Shown here in pieces: positions 34,227-43,224 of a DNA stretch of 64,000 nt (the stretch's first letter is position 1; every line of letters begins with the position of its first letter). The notes beneath the pieces were generated by a model that did no database searches, was not told the origin of the DNA, and was given only the letters and a program-made list of their open reading frames with translations. Both the position numbers and the translations under genes were made by a program. Origin of the DNA: Bacillus tuaregi (lineage in GTDB: Bacteria; Bacillota; Bacilli; Bacillales; Cytobacillaceae); contig NZ_LT629731.1 in the NCBI RefSeq assembly GCF_900104575.1, positions 196,205 through 260,204 of the forward strand, in the 5' to 3' direction.

Positions 34227-34961
34227 TTATTCTGCTACCTTTTCAAGGTTTCCGTTCCGGTCCATCTTAAAGGTGGTTGCCGGACGTTCCTCTTCATCAA
34301 ACAAGGCCAGCTTACGAGCTCTATTCATAATTTTCATTAACGTCTCGTAATCTTCCTGAATCGTTTCAGTATTTTCTTCCATTTCATTAATCTTGGACTC
34401 GAGCTCTTTATTGGTTCTTCTTAGCTCGGCGATTTCACGTTTTAATCTTTCATTCTCACTTTTTAATATCTCAACCTGAAAGCCTGAGTTTTTCATATTT
34501 TGCAGGTAAGCGACAATTGTATCAAGATTAATGCTGCCCGCAGGCATGTCCAGTGAAGCTTGAATAGAGTCTGGTTGAATGCTAGCTGTCATTTCTTCAC
34601 TCATTTCCATTGTCATATTTTCATTAAATACTTCAGGCTCGGCTTGTGAGGTCAAGGTCTGCATCTCTTCTATACTTGGCTGTGGCGGTGAGTATAATAG
34701 TTTTTTCTTGCCACCTTGATCTTTCCCCAGAATCCGTTGTCGTTGCTTGCGCTGCTTTTTCGCCAGCTGTAAGGCCTTTTCATAGTTATGGCGAACAACC
34801 GCATTCCAGCGGAAGCCGCAGGCAGCAGAGGTTCTATTAAGCTTATCGCCTACCTCTTCAAACGCATTTAATTGTGTACTTCCTTCTCTTACATGTCTTA
34901 AGACAGTCTCAGCAAGCAGCAAGTCATTTTCTTCTGTCCATGCATCTTGACGAACTTTCAT
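34227..34961 (-). CDS. rsfA: Prespore-specific regulator RsfA
   Basis: This 244-residue protein has an N-terminal Myb/SANT-like DNA-binding region ([54 protein letters not shown]) and a C-terminal coiled coil (about residues 150-215, [28 protein letters not shown]). RsfA tunes sigma-F genes in the forespore. Position next to lipL and ywfO agrees with B. subtilis. ATG with GGGAGCTGAAGAA. Confidence 0.9.
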   Translation of the reverse strand: MKVRQDAWTEENDLLLAETVLRHVREGSTQLNAFEEVGDKLNRTSAACGFRWNAVVRHNYEKALQLAKKQRKQRQRILGKDQGGKKKLLYSPPQPSIEEMQTLTSQAEPEVFNENMTMEMSEEMTASIQPDSIQASLDMPAGSINLDTIVAYLQNMKNSGFQVEILKSENERLKREIAELRRTNKELESKINEMEENTETIQEDYETLMKIMNRARKLALFDEEERPATTFKMDRNGNLEKVAE

Positions 34962-35392
34962 TTCTTCAGCTCCCTATCATATTTTTGTATTTTTATAAAG
35001 CGTTATTTTCATCATGTCCAATCTTTTCAAACTTTATACAAGATGATTAAAAGGATAGTAGACTTATGAAAAAACGAATGCATTTTTGCTGTGAATCACA
35101 TACTAATGAAGACAGATGTGGTTTTATGAAAGGGGCTGGCAAGGAGATAGCGAGGTAGAGTTATGTTTTCCTTCTATCTTTAAAGATATTATTTATATAC
35201 TTGTTTTAGTAGTTTTCCCTTAAGCGGGGCAACGCCTATAGGATTGGCTTGCAATACAGAAAAAGAAGCGTTAAAATACCTCATAGTGTAAACGTACTAG
35301 TATAGCTTAGAAGGAATGAAAATGTGAGAAACAGGCTGTTTTCATATTTCTTATAGATGTTAGTCGAATTGTTAGAAGGGGATGTATTCATT
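34962..35392. other. Intergenic region rsfA to DUF1450 gene
   Basis: 430 bp, AT-rich, between divergent genes. No recognisable RNA motif, repeat or gene was found. Promoters for both neighbours must lie here but none is clear enough to place. Confidence 0.5.
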
Positions 35393-35617
35393 ATGGCAAA
35401 TGAATTCCGTGTCTGTGATGATTGCCAGGCAGTGAATTTAAAAACGTTACTACCAATGCTGAAAAAAATTGACCCGGATGCAGAAGTGCAAATCGGCTGC
35501 CAGTCCTATTGCGGACCAGGCCGAAAGAAAACCTTTGCCTTCGTTAATAACCGGCCATTAGCCGCTTTATCGGAAGAAGAGTTAGAAGAAAAAATTAGAA
35601 AGAAGCTAAAGCTATAG
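35393..35617 (+). CDS. DUF1450 family protein (YuzB-like)
   Basis: This 74-residue protein has conserved cysteines in [11 protein letters not shown] and [23 protein letters not shown], which could bind a metal or cluster. It is a common small Bacillaceae protein of unknown function. The ATG at 35393 (AAGGGG before) is used; an upstream ATG at 35357 lacks a ribosome site. A clear terminator follows. Confidence 0.8.
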   Translation: MANEFRVCDDCQAVNLKTLLPMLKKIDPDAEVQIGCQSYCGPGRKKTFAFVNNRPLAALSEEELEEKIRKKLKL

Positions 35618-35621
35618 AATC

Positions 35622-35653
35622 TTCTCGGGAATTGTCCCCGAGGGGGTTTTTTT
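35622..35653 (+). terminator. Terminator after the DUF1450 gene
   Basis: CTCGGG / CCCGAG stem, GGGGG and a run of seven T bases. Confidence 0.8.
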
Positions 35654-35821
35654 GTTTTTGCTTCTGGGTTTTGGAGAACTCTAGCGATAAATGTCTATAT
35701 AATGGACTAGTTTGTGATAAATCTAACAAATGTTATGAAAGTTTAACAATCAATCCATGGTATTGAATTATGAAAATTCTATAATTAAACTGTACACAAA
35801 ATAGGAAAGGGAGGTAATTAC

Positions 35822-36640
35822 ATGAAAGGCATTTCAAAAAGTCTTCTTCTTATTCCTTTAGCGGGACTGTTATTATTGTCCGGATGTTCCAATGACTCCG
35901 CTACTTCGACAAAGGAGACAGATGAGAGTAATGAATCAGTACAAACCTCTTCCGAACTTGATTTAAACAAATGGTTTACCGAAAATGAAAATCTTTGGAG
36001 AACTGTTAATAACGGCTCGTGGTCGAACGATCCAAAGGATGCTCCAAGTGATGAGGACCTGGAGAAAATTTTTGATATTGCTATGAAGGGGCAAACAGCT
36101 GTCAACTGGAATGAATATTTCTATATTGCTGTTCGTGACCCAAAAGAACAGGCAACCATTATCGGTGATTATTGGGGTGAAGGCTGTACAACCGACGGAA
36201 CCGTTACGGTCTTAATTCTAGCGGACCAAATTGCAGACCAAGCCGACCATAAAGATCAATATAAAGATTATTACATGCAAACGTCGTTTGCCCTCTTTGA
36301 TACCGGGTATTCAAACGGATTGTTAAGCATGGGGGCATGGAGCTTAGGCTATCAAACGCATTACTTTGGTACATTGGATGGATCAGCAGTCGCTCCAAAG
36401 GGTGAAAGTACGTATGCATATGGCGTCCCTAAATACGATGTAAGCAAATTCCTTGAAGGTAAGAACTATAAGCGCGGCTGGGGATTCCCTGAAGAGAAAA
36501 CTGAATTTGATGTAGAAGGAAATGCGGTTCTTGTTGGAGCTGTAGTTATCGGTAAAGCAGACCCATCTATTGATGTAGAGACATCTGCCACCCAGCATGG
36601 CCGACCAGACAACTGGGCAATCTGGGATCCACAGGAATAA
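35822..36640 (+). CDS. Lipoprotein with nitroreductase-like domain
   Basis: This 272-residue protein has a lipoprotein signal (lipobox LLSGC, Cys22), a Ser/Thr/Glu-rich linker to about residue 45 and a folded domain. The pattern EDLEKIFDIAMKGQTAVNWNEYFYIAVRDPKE...VTVLILADQ...MGAWSLGYQTHYFGT resembles FMN nitroreductases of the surface-anchored type seen in clostridia and bacilli. If so, it would use flavin outside the membrane; electron donor and substrate are unknown. ATG with GGGAGG. It is a single gene with its own terminator. The fold assignment is moderate. Confidence 0.55.
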   Translation: MKGISKSLLLIPLAGLLLLSGCSNDSATSTKETDESNESVQTSSELDLNKWFTENENLWRTVNNGSWSNDPKDAPSDEDLEKIFDIAMKGQTAVNWNEYFYIAVRDPKEQATIIGDYWGEGCTTDGTVTVLILADQIADQADHKDQYKDYYMQTSFALFDTGYSNGLLSMGAWSLGYQTHYFGTLDGSAVAPKGESTYAYGVPKYDVSKFLEGKNYKRGWGFPEEKTEFDVEGNAVLVGAVVIGKADPSIDVETSATQHGRPDNWAIWDPQE

Positions 36641-36670
36641 CCAATTTATAAATCAATTTTATAGTTTTTT

Positions 36671-36703
36671 AAAAAGGAACTTACAACTAGTGAGTTCCTT
36701 TTT
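36671..36703 (+). terminator. Terminator after the lipoprotein gene
   Basis: A perfect 11-bp stem AAAAAGGAACT / AGTTCCTTTTT with an 11-base loop. Confidence 0.85.
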
Positions 36704-37104
36704 AATTATAGAAAACTTAATTGGGTTCTGGAGGAAGCAATAGAACCGTCCCTCTGATTCCGAACATAAATATTTTTTATAATTATAATGTTCGTGTTAG
36801 TTGTTGGTGGATGTTATGGCGTTGTAAGCGTTATCCATAAGAAAATTAGGTTAAAGTCTTAGTTTTAAACACTTGATATGTTTTTTGAAATGAATTATAA
36901 TTCAAACATTATATTAGTAAATTTTCTGACTTTTATTAAAAGACGAATAAAGCTGCATGTTTGGAAAGCATATTCATTTTTCTAGACATTCTAGAAGTTT
37001 AAAGCTTGAATTAATCCAATAATATTGTTAAAATTTAAAATTATTACACAATGGTTCGACAAAATTTTAAAAGTTTTTCAACAAATATCAACATATGAGA
37101 GAGA

Positions 37105-37283
37105 ATATTTGCTGGCGAAGAGGGTTATGGTTCACTCTATAACCGGAGCCGCTTCTGGAGAGATTGCATGGTGCAGCGCCGAAGGGTTCACGATCTCAGG
37201 CAAAAGGACAGAAGAGTAACAAGTCCTTATTTGTTATTCTTACTTTTTGCGAGGAGATTGGAGAAGTCCAATCTTCTTTTTTC
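37105..37283 (+). promoter_or_regulatory. Glycine riboswitch (single aptamer) with terminator platform
   Basis: The core 37151-37215 has the glycine aptamer words GCTTCTGGAGAG, GCGCCGAAGG and CTCAGGCAAAAGGACAGAAG, closed by P1 CTTCTG / CAGAAG. A short hairpin GGTTAT / ATAACC lies just before (37123-37144), as in single-aptamer riboswitches with a leading ghost stem. An AGATTGGA / TCCAATCT stem with T-tract (37255-37282) is the expression platform. The regulated gene is the 3-phosphoglycerate dehydrogenase at 37378. The rest of the 737-bp gap (36641-37104) is AT-rich with no other feature beyond the upstream terminator. Confidence 0.9.
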
Positions 37284-37377
37284 ATAGTCATCTTGTCACG
37301 ATTCAAAAGTAAGATTCATAGTTAACTAACCTTTTTTATAAAACAACCAAAAAGACCAAAGGGGAGAAAAGAAACAA

Positions 37378-38556
37378 ATGTTCACAATTAAAACATTAAA
37401 TGCAATTGCTGAAGTCGGATTAGAAACCTTCAAAAACAATGAAAACTACAAGATCGATAACGATGCGGCGAATCCGGATGCCATCGTTCTACGAAGCTTT
37501 AACATGCACAATATGGAGCTGGATGCTAACGTAAAGGCTGTTGCGCGTGCCGGAGCCGGCGTTAATAATATTCCAGTGAATGAATATACGGAAAAAGGAA
37601 TTGTTGTATTCAACACACCTGGTGCGAATGCAAATGCCGTAAAAGAATTAGTCTTAACAACATTAATGGCGTCTTCTCGAAATTTATTTGCCGGTATCCA
37701 ATGGACAAAAGGCCTAGAAGGTAAAGGCGAAGAGGTTCCTAAGCTTGTCGAAGCAGGAAAGAAGCAGTTTGTCGGTAAAGAAATTAAAGGAAAAACACTT
37801 GGTATTATCGGTCTTGGTGCGATCGGTGCCCGTGTAGCAAACGATGCGCTTCGTCTTGATATGGATGTCATTGGCTTTGACCCATTCATCTCTGTTGATA
37901 TCGCTTGGAACCTTTCTCGTAATGTAAAACGGGCGATGAAAATTGAGGAGCTTTATGCGAAAGCTGATTACATTACGGTTCACGTACCATTTACGAAAGA
38001 TACTGGTGGCATGTTCAATAAAGATTCCTTCGCGCAAATGAAGGATGGCGTTCATATCCTGAACTTCTCTCGCGGTGAGCTAGTGAACGAGGATGATATG
38101 GCAGAAGCACTTGTCAGCGGTAAGGTTGGTAAGTACATTACAGACTTCCCGAATGATAAAGTATTAAAAATGACGAACTGTGTCTGCATTCCACACCTTG
38201 GTGCCTCAACAACTGAGTCTGAGGAAAACTGTGCCATCATGGCTTCTCATCAAGTAAAGGAATATTTAGAAACAGGAAATATCGTCAACTCTGTTAACTT
38301 CCCGAATGCGTCTATTCCTTTTACAGGCAAGCGTCGTGTAACAGCGTTCCATCATAACGTGAAGGGAATGGTTGGACAGCTGACAGCTGTTTTATCAAAC
38401 TATGACTTAAACATTGCGGACATGGTGAACCGAAGCCGTGGCGATTACGCTTATACCATTATTGATATTGATAATAAATTTAACGGCGACCTTACACCTG
38501 CCTTAGAAGAAAATATCGGCAAAATCCCAGGAATCGTAAACGTCCGCATTATCTAA
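37378..38556 (+). CDS. serA: D-3-phosphoglycerate dehydrogenase with C-terminal ACT domain
   Basis: This 392-residue NAD enzyme has the catalytic domain RAGAGVNNIPV, the Rossmann motif LGIIGLGAIGARVAND (about residues 140-155), ILNFSRGELVNED, the catalytic PHLGASTTESEENCA, and a C-terminal ACT domain (about 320-392, VKGMVGQLTAVLSNYDLNIADMVNRSRGDYAYTIIDID). It makes 3-phosphohydroxypyruvate, the first step of serine synthesis. It is of the shorter type, not the 525-residue B. subtilis SerA. Control by a glycine riboswitch fits the serine-glycine link. ATG after GGGGAG. Confidence 0.9.
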   Translation: MFTIKTLNAIAEVGLETFKNNENYKIDNDAANPDAIVLRSFNMHNMELDANVKAVARAGAGVNNIPVNEYTEKGIVVFNTPGANANAVKELVLTTLMASSRNLFAGIQWTKGLEGKGEEVPKLVEAGKKQFVGKEIKGKTLGIIGLGAIGARVANDALRLDMDVIGFDPFISVDIAWNLSRNVKRAMKIEELYAKADYITVHVPFTKDTGGMFNKDSFAQMKDGVHILNFSRGELVNEDDMAEALVSGKVGKYITDFPNDKVLKMTNCVCIPHLGASTTESEENCAIMASHQVKEYLETGNIVNSVNFPNASIPFTGKRRVTAFHHNVKGMVGQLTAVLSNYDLNIADMVNRSRGDYAYTIIDIDNKFNGDLTPALEENIGKIPGIVNVRII

Positions 38557-38571
38557 TCGAATCGAACGAAT

Positions 38572-38605
38572 AAAGCATTTGCCCTTGGCAGGTGCTTTAT
38601 TTTTT
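38572..38605 (+). terminator. Terminator after serA
   Basis: AAAGCA-TT-TGCC / GGCA-GG-TGCTTT, then ATTTTTTA. Confidence 0.8.
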
Positions 38606-38807
38606 ATGAAAAAAAAGAGTGAAATCCCTCGATTTTAAAAAAGGTTGGATTTTGTTGAATTTTGTAGAGATGTAACGGGGGATTTGAGTATAATAGGAAC
38701 ATGTGAGTGTCCGAAAGAAGACAAAATAGACGAATGAAAAAGTCGGTTCATATATGGTAGCATTTTTACCTTTTACATAATAAATAGACAAGAAAAGAGG
38801 GGAGAAA

Positions 38808-40130
38808 ATGGCCTATTCAGAGGAAAAGCTATTGGAGGAAAAGGTGTTCAAGGACCCTGTGCACCGCTATGTGCATGTGCGCGACAGGGTGATATGGGAT
38901 CTGATTGGGACGAAGGAATTTCAGCGGCTGCGGAGAATTAAACAACTAGGGACAACCTTTTTAACATTCCACGGAGCAGAGCATAGCCGTTTCAACCATT
39001 CACTGGGAGTATATGAGATTATCCGCCGGATTGTCGATGACATCTTTGAGGGGCGCTCAGGCTGGAGCCATGACGAGCGGCTGCTTTCCCTTTGTGCTGC
39101 GCTGCTGCATGATTTAGGACATGGGCCGTTTTCTCACTCCTTTGAAAAAGTGTTCGAGCTTGACCATGAGTATTTTACCCAGGCCATTATTCTAGGTAAT
39201 ACAGAGGTGAACGCAGTTCTGAAGCGAGTCGGAGAGGATTTTCCGAAAAAGGTTGCTGAGGTGATTGCAAAAACCTATCAAAATAAGCTCGTCATCAGTC
39301 TAATTTCCAGCCAAATTGATGCCGATCGGATGGATTATCTGCAGCGGGATGCTTATTTTACAGGGGTCAGCTACGGTCATTTTGATATGGAGCGAATCTT
39401 GCGCGTGATGCGTCCCCGTGAAGACCAGGTTGTGATTAAAAAAAGCGGCATGCATGCGGTAGAGGATTATATTATGAGCCGCTATCAAATGTATTGGCAG
39501 GTGTATTTCCACCCGGTAACCCGCAGTGCGGAGGTGATCCTGACAAAAATACTCCACAGGGCAAAAGCATTGCATGGGCAGTATTATTCCTTTAAATCGC
39601 TGCCTGTCCATTTCTATTCGATTTTTGAAGATGAGGTTACATTGGAGGATTATTTGAAGCTAGATGAGTCGGTCATTCTCTATTATTTTCAAATGTGGCA
39701 GGACGAGGATGATCCAATTCTAAGCGATTTATGCCGCAGGTTTATGAATCGGAATCTATTTAAATATGCTGAGTTTGATCCGGCTAAGGAATACAAAAAG
39801 CTGGCCGAGCTGTCGATATTGTTTGAGAAGGCGGGAATTGATCCGGAATATTATCTTGTCGTGGATTCGTCCTCCGATTTACCGTACGATTTTTACCGGC
39901 CGGGTGAGGAAGAGGAGCGTTTGCCGATTCAATTATTAATGCGAAACGGCGAGATTCGCGAGCTGTCACGAGAGTCGGAAATCGTCGATGCGATTTCGGG
40001 TAAAAGAAGAACCGACCATAAGCTCTATTATCCGTTAGATTTCCTTACGGATGATACGACGAATAAGGATATTAAGAGTAAAATTCGCAAGCTGCTGGAT
40101 ATAGAAGACAGTAAATATCCATTGATATAG
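38808..40130 (+). CDS. ywfO: HD-domain phosphohydrolase YwfO
   Basis: This 440-residue dNTPase-like HD protein has H-x-HD signature parts SRFNHSLGVYEIIRR and LLHDLGHGPFSHSFEKV (about residues 60-110) and IDADRMDYLQRD further on. The B. subtilis homologue YwfO is in the same gene order. It is probably a nucleotide triphosphohydrolase; the substrate is not settled by sequence. ATG with GAGGGGAG. ywgA follows 18 bases later. Confidence 0.88.
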   Translation: MAYSEEKLLEEKVFKDPVHRYVHVRDRVIWDLIGTKEFQRLRRIKQLGTTFLTFHGAEHSRFNHSLGVYEIIRRIVDDIFEGRSGWSHDERLLSLCAALLHDLGHGPFSHSFEKVFELDHEYFTQAIILGNTEVNAVLKRVGEDFPKKVAEVIAKTYQNKLVISLISSQIDADRMDYLQRDAYFTGVSYGHFDMERILRVMRPREDQVVIKKSGMHAVEDYIMSRYQMYWQVYFHPVTRSAEVILTKILHRAKALHGQYYSFKSLPVHFYSIFEDEVTLEDYLKLDESVILYYFQMWQDEDDPILSDLCRRFMNRNLFKYAEFDPAKEYKKLAELSILFEKAGIDPEYYLVVDSSSDLPYDFYRPGEEEERLPIQLLMRNGEIRELSRESEIVDAISGKRRTDHKLYYPLDFLTDDTTNKDIKSKIRKLLDIEDSKYPLI

Positions 40131-40148
40131 ATTTAGGAGTTGAAAATT

Positions 40149-40658
40149 GTGCTAAAAGATCATGCTAAGGTCATGCAGGCGATCGCAGCCTCTGGAGAAG
40201 TGATTGGGAGGAAGAAGCTGCAAAAGATGATTTATATTTCTAAAAAACTATCCTTTCCGTTCGGAGAAAAATTTCAATTTCACTTTTATGGACCCTACTC
40301 AGAGGAGTTAACGGTGCAGGTGGAAGAGCTGTGTAACATGAGATTTCTAGATGAAGTCAAGGAAAAAAAGGGCGGCTATTATCAATATCGCTATACGGTA
40401 ACTGACAACGGCAGGGAGTTTCTGTCTGAAAACCATGTTGACCTCCCGTATCTGCAGGAATGTCTCACCGATATGAATCATCAAAATGCAAGATTTCTTG
40501 AGCTCGTATCTACCGTCTTATACTTTGATAATCTAGCAAAGGAAGAAGTGCAGGAAAAGATTTTTACCTTAAAAAGTAAACAGCGCTATACAACAGAAGA
40601 AATTGATAGTGCCTATGAATATATTGCGAAGCTAAAGCAAAAGATAGAGCTTCACTAG
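40149..40658 (+). CDS. ywgA: YwgA-like conserved protein
   Basis: This 169-residue protein begins MLKDHAKVMQAIAASGEVIGRKKLQKMIYISKK and continues FHFYGPYSEELTVQVEEL, as in YwgA of Bacillus. The GTG at 40149 with TAGGAG at proper spacing is preferred over the TTG at 40140, which lies on the ribosome site. Winged-helix-like content is possible; function unknown. It is co-transcribed with ywfO as in B. subtilis. Confidence 0.82.
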   Translation: MLKDHAKVMQAIAASGEVIGRKKLQKMIYISKKLSFPFGEKFQFHFYGPYSEELTVQVEELCNMRFLDEVKEKKGGYYQYRYTVTDNGREFLSENHVDLPYLQECLTDMNHQNARFLELVSTVLYFDNLAKEEVQEKIFTLKSKQRYTTEEIDSAYEYIAKLKQKIELH

Positions 40659-40666
40659 ACATAAAG

Positions 40667-40695
40667 TACAGTGCGATTGGGCACTGTATTTTTTT
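40667..40695 (+). terminator. Terminator after ywgA
   Basis: TACAGTGC / GCACTGTA with a six-base loop and a run of seven T bases. Confidence 0.88.
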
Positions 40696-40801
40696 GTTAT
40701 GTATAAGACCAGAATAAATTGGCCTAGATTTAGGGTGTTTTTGACATGTTATCGTTAGTGATAGTCTGTCATGAATGTAGTGGAGTAAGGTTCAATGGGA
40801 G

Positions 40802-41098
40802 CTACAGGGTCAATTCCCTGTTCATGTAGTCAGCAATCGGCCTTTCAAATTGATTCAAGAGCTGAAGAATATCTGTCCGGTTGCTGTCGTCCATGCCGCG
40901 GAGTGATTGCTGGAGTGCATTTACCCAGTAGCGCAGGATATTATCACGGAGCCAGAGCTTTAACAGCAGGATTTCATCCTCTGTCATGGCAGGGTGATCA
41001 TGAATGTTTTCTTCGTACGCGGTAATGAGCTTTTCAATCGATTCAATATTCTGGTCCATTACATTTTGGATTTGAGCGATTCTAGTCCCGACTTCCAT
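40802..41098 (-). CDS. Small helical protein, unknown function
   Basis: This 98-residue, all-helical, acidic protein (IAQIQNVMDQNIESIEKLITAYEENIHDHPAMTEDEILLLKLWLRDNILRYWVNALQQ) has no membrane segment or signal. ATG after AAAAGGAA. It lies between ywgA and ywhB on the minus strand, about where B. subtilis has ywgB, but I do not recognise the family with certainty. Confidence 0.65.
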   Translation of the reverse strand: MEVGTRIAQIQNVMDQNIESIEKLITAYEENIHDHPAMTEDEILLLKLWLRDNILRYWVNALQQSLRGMDDSNRTDILQLLNQFERPIADYMNRELTL

Positions 41099-41143
41099 TT
41101 CCTTTTCCCCCTTTTGTTATGATAGCTCTTACGTTTATTCTAT

Positions 41144-41255
41144 CAAAAAAATAGGGGCTGTCCTAAACAAAGCTGTCAGGCACATCCTACATAATCTAGT
41201 ATTCATATGAACTAGGTTAGAGAATAGTACCTGACAACTAACTGGACAGCCCTAT
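41144..41255 (-). terminator. Very long palindromic terminator of ywhB
   Basis: Nested arms: ATAGGGGCTGTCC (41151-41163) with GGACAGCCCTAT (41244-41255), GTCAGGCAC with GTACCTGAC, and CTAGT with ACTAG at the tip, over 105 bases. On the minus strand the stem is followed by a T-tract (complement of 41144-41151). It resembles the long element at 6049-6180 in design. Confidence 0.75.
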
Positions 41256-41273
41256 TGCTTCAGGGGAAAGCGA

Positions 41274-41462
41274 TTATTCTTGGTCGCTCATGCGCTTTCC
41301 TGCAACGGCATAGTGGTTTTTCGTCATTTCTTCGATAAAGACAACAATGGCTTCCTTTGGTGCACCTGTTGTTTCGCTTACAGCATCGGTTACTTTTTCA
41401 GCGAGTGCCTTTTTTTGTTCCTCGGTTCTGCCTGCAAGCATTTTAACGGTAACATATGGCAT
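41274..41462 (-). CDS. ywhB: 4-oxalocrotonate tautomerase family protein YwhB
   Basis: This 62-residue tautomerase begins MPYVTVKMLAGRTEEQKKAL; after removal of Met the amino-terminal proline is the catalytic base. The segment VFIEEMTKNHYAVAGK is typical. The start at 41462 is fixed by the Pro-1 requirement and AGGAGG nine bases before; the upstream reading from 41516 is rejected. The substrate in vivo is unknown. Same place as B. subtilis ywhB. Confidence 0.9.
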   Translation of the reverse strand: MPYVTVKMLAGRTEEQKKALAEKVTDAVSETTGAPKEAIVVFIEEMTKNHYAVAGKRMSDQE

Positions 41463-41645
41463 GTCCTTCAGCCTCCTCAAATGGGTGTATATGTATAGAA
41501 TGGTGAAACTCACCATTCATAGTGTACCACAAGATTTTTGATTTATTTTTTGTTTTGCTTGTGGGATGGCTGGCATCATTTTTCACTTTGTCACTGTAAT
41601 CATGTATACTTTTATTCAAAGAGCTGATAAAAGGAGTTTTGCCTG

Positions 41646-42308
41646 TTGGACCTCTCGCAATTTTTGGCATACCCATTAGAAAAAATACCATATGTCGCCC
41701 TAACACTGATTATTGCTTTTTCCGTCCATGAATTTGCGCATGCGTTCACGGCCTGGAGATTTGGTGATGATACGGCGAAAAATCAAGGGCGATTGACGTT
41801 GAACCCAATGTCGCATTTAGACCCGTTCGGGACGATTCTCATTTTCCTTGCCGGCTTCGGTTGGGCGCGGCCTGTGCCGGTGAATCGCTTTTTCTTTAAA
41901 AAGCCGCGTGTAGCCGGGATTACCGTTTCCTTTGCCGGACCGCTGAGCAATCTGATCATGGTTTGTCTGGCGTTTGTGATTTGGTATGGCTTAGTCGCCT
42001 CAGGGCTGGCAGCAAGTCTGCCGATGTTTGTTCCGGAATTTCTGGATATTTTTATTCAACTGAATGCGGTCCTGTTTATTTTTAATTTGCTGCCTTTGCC
42101 GCCGCTTGACGGCTACCGCATCCTCGAGGATTTGGCACCGGTGGACGTACGCGCGAAGATGACCCAGTTTGAACAATACGGCATGCTGATTTTTCTTATC
42201 CTAGTCATCACGCCGCTTGACCGCTACACCATCCAGCCAATCTTTGGCACCGTCCTGCCATGGCTGATAAATGGATTAAATGAATTTTTTTATGGATGGT
42301 TTTTTTAA
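41646..42308 (+). CDS. ywhC: Site-2-protease-like M50 membrane peptidase YwhC
   Basis: This 220-residue membrane protein has the zinc motif HEFAH (FSVHEFAHAFTAWRFGD, about residues 28-44), NPMSHLDPFGT and LLPLPPLDGYR, the second metal-ligand region. It has four or more membrane helices. TTG start with AAGGAG. Its substrate is unknown. It lies upstream of ywhD as in B. subtilis. Confidence 0.88.
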   Translation: MDLSQFLAYPLEKIPYVALTLIIAFSVHEFAHAFTAWRFGDDTAKNQGRLTLNPMSHLDPFGTILIFLAGFGWARPVPVNRFFFKKPRVAGITVSFAGPLSNLIMVCLAFVIWYGLVASGLAASLPMFVPEFLDIFIQLNAVLFIFNLLPLPPLDGYRILEDLAPVDVRAKMTQFEQYGMLIFLILVITPLDRYTIQPIFGTVLPWLINGLNEFFYGWFF

Positions 42309-42350
42309 AAGAAGGCTGTGTTAAAAAGCAGTTTTCATTTGGATTAGCAG

Positions 42351-42480
42351 GTTGATTGAAGTGGAAGGCACGAAGACTCCCGCGGGAGAAGCGAGGCAGT
42401 CGAGACCCCGCTAGAACAAAGTGTCGAGGAGGCTAGGCGGTCGCCCGCAGGAAAGCGAAGTGCCTAGAACGGAAATCAAC
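42351..42480 (+). repeat. GC-rich dispersed Bacillaceae repeat, full copy
   Basis: This 130-bp palindromic unit starts GTTGATTGAAGTGGAAGGCAC and ends GTGCCTAGAACGGAAATCAAC, with inner blocks GACTCCCGCGGGAG and GCGGTCGCCCGCAGGAAAGCGAAG. It is flanked by CTGTGTTAAAAA and GTTAATACAG, probably further arms of the same hairpin. It is a repeat widely seen between Bacillus genes. It lies in the ywhC-ywhD gap. A decayed end of the same family is at 59778. Confidence 0.8.
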
Positions 42481-42530
42481 AACCATGTTAATACAGACTT
42501 TTTTTAAAGAATGAAAGGGGATTTTTATTG

Positions 42531-43040
42531 ATGGAAGAAAAAAAGAAAAAGAAGCTTGAGTTTAATATTATTAAAAATGAACCTCTCGATGGACATAAGG
42601 GGTTCGGGAAAGGCGCATTAAGTCTTGATAACGTGTCACCGGTTATCATTGATGTTGAAGAAGGCGATGCGGTCATCGATATTGGCGCCATGCATGCCAG
42701 AAGCGTGGTCGAAAAAGGAATTAAATTTTTACCGAATAAGGATGAGGTGCCAAATGGCAAGCCTTACTGGCTCGTCTGGGTGACGGTGGACCGCGATGAG
42801 AGAGGACCGCATTATGCAGGGGTAACAGCGTGTGAAATGACGGTCGACCGTGAGATTCGTAGAGGCTATAAATCGTTGCCAGAGCATGTGAACCGCATGG
42901 ATAAATCGATTAAGCGCCATATTATTGTCGATCATATGGATGAGAAATCAAAGGCTGTCTTACGGGAATTTCTACAAAACCATAATGCCGATATGTGGGA
43001 CAGATCCTTGCAGCAGCTGAAGGATGACTTAGGAGCATAA
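42531..43040 (+). CDS. ywhD: YwhD-like conserved protein
   Basis: This 169-residue soluble protein (EFNIIKNEPLDGHKGFGKGALSLDNVSPVIIDVEEGDAVIDIGAMHARS) is of the YwhD family, conserved in Bacillaceae, function unknown. The ATG at 42531 follows GAAAGGGG. A Lys-rich start (EEKKKKKLEF) is notable. Terminator follows. Confidence 0.85.
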   Translation: MEEKKKKKLEFNIIKNEPLDGHKGFGKGALSLDNVSPVIIDVEEGDAVIDIGAMHARSVVEKGIKFLPNKDEVPNGKPYWLVWVTVDRDERGPHYAGVTACEMTVDREIRRGYKSLPEHVNRMDKSIKRHIIVDHMDEKSKAVLREFLQNHNADMWDRSLQQLKDDLGA

Positions 43041-43068
43041 GCTCAGGGAGGGACCCTGGGCTTTTTTT
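43041..43068 (+). terminator. Terminator after ywhD
   Basis: GCTCAGGG / CCCTGGGC with a five-base loop and seven T bases. Confidence 0.88.
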
Positions 43069-43183
43069 GTTGGAGCGTGGAGGAGGAAAACGGAAGTGGA
43101 TGTCAGAGCAGAGGCATAGTTCGGACAGAGTTACCAGGAAACCGGAAGAAGAAGTCTGAGATAATCAATCTCCCTTGCCTTAC

Positions 43184-43218
43184 AAAAAAGCTGCACGCCA
43201 TTTTCTGCATGCAGCTTT
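43184..43218 (-). terminator. Terminator of pbpG
   Basis: AAAGCTGCA / TGCAGCTTT; the minus strand ends in a T run. Confidence 0.82.
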
Positions 43219-43224
43219 CTTCCT

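Noticed and set aside
37025-37219. Plus-strand 64-residue open frame before serA
   Set aside because: It coincides with the glycine riboswitch aptamer and lacks a ribosome site.
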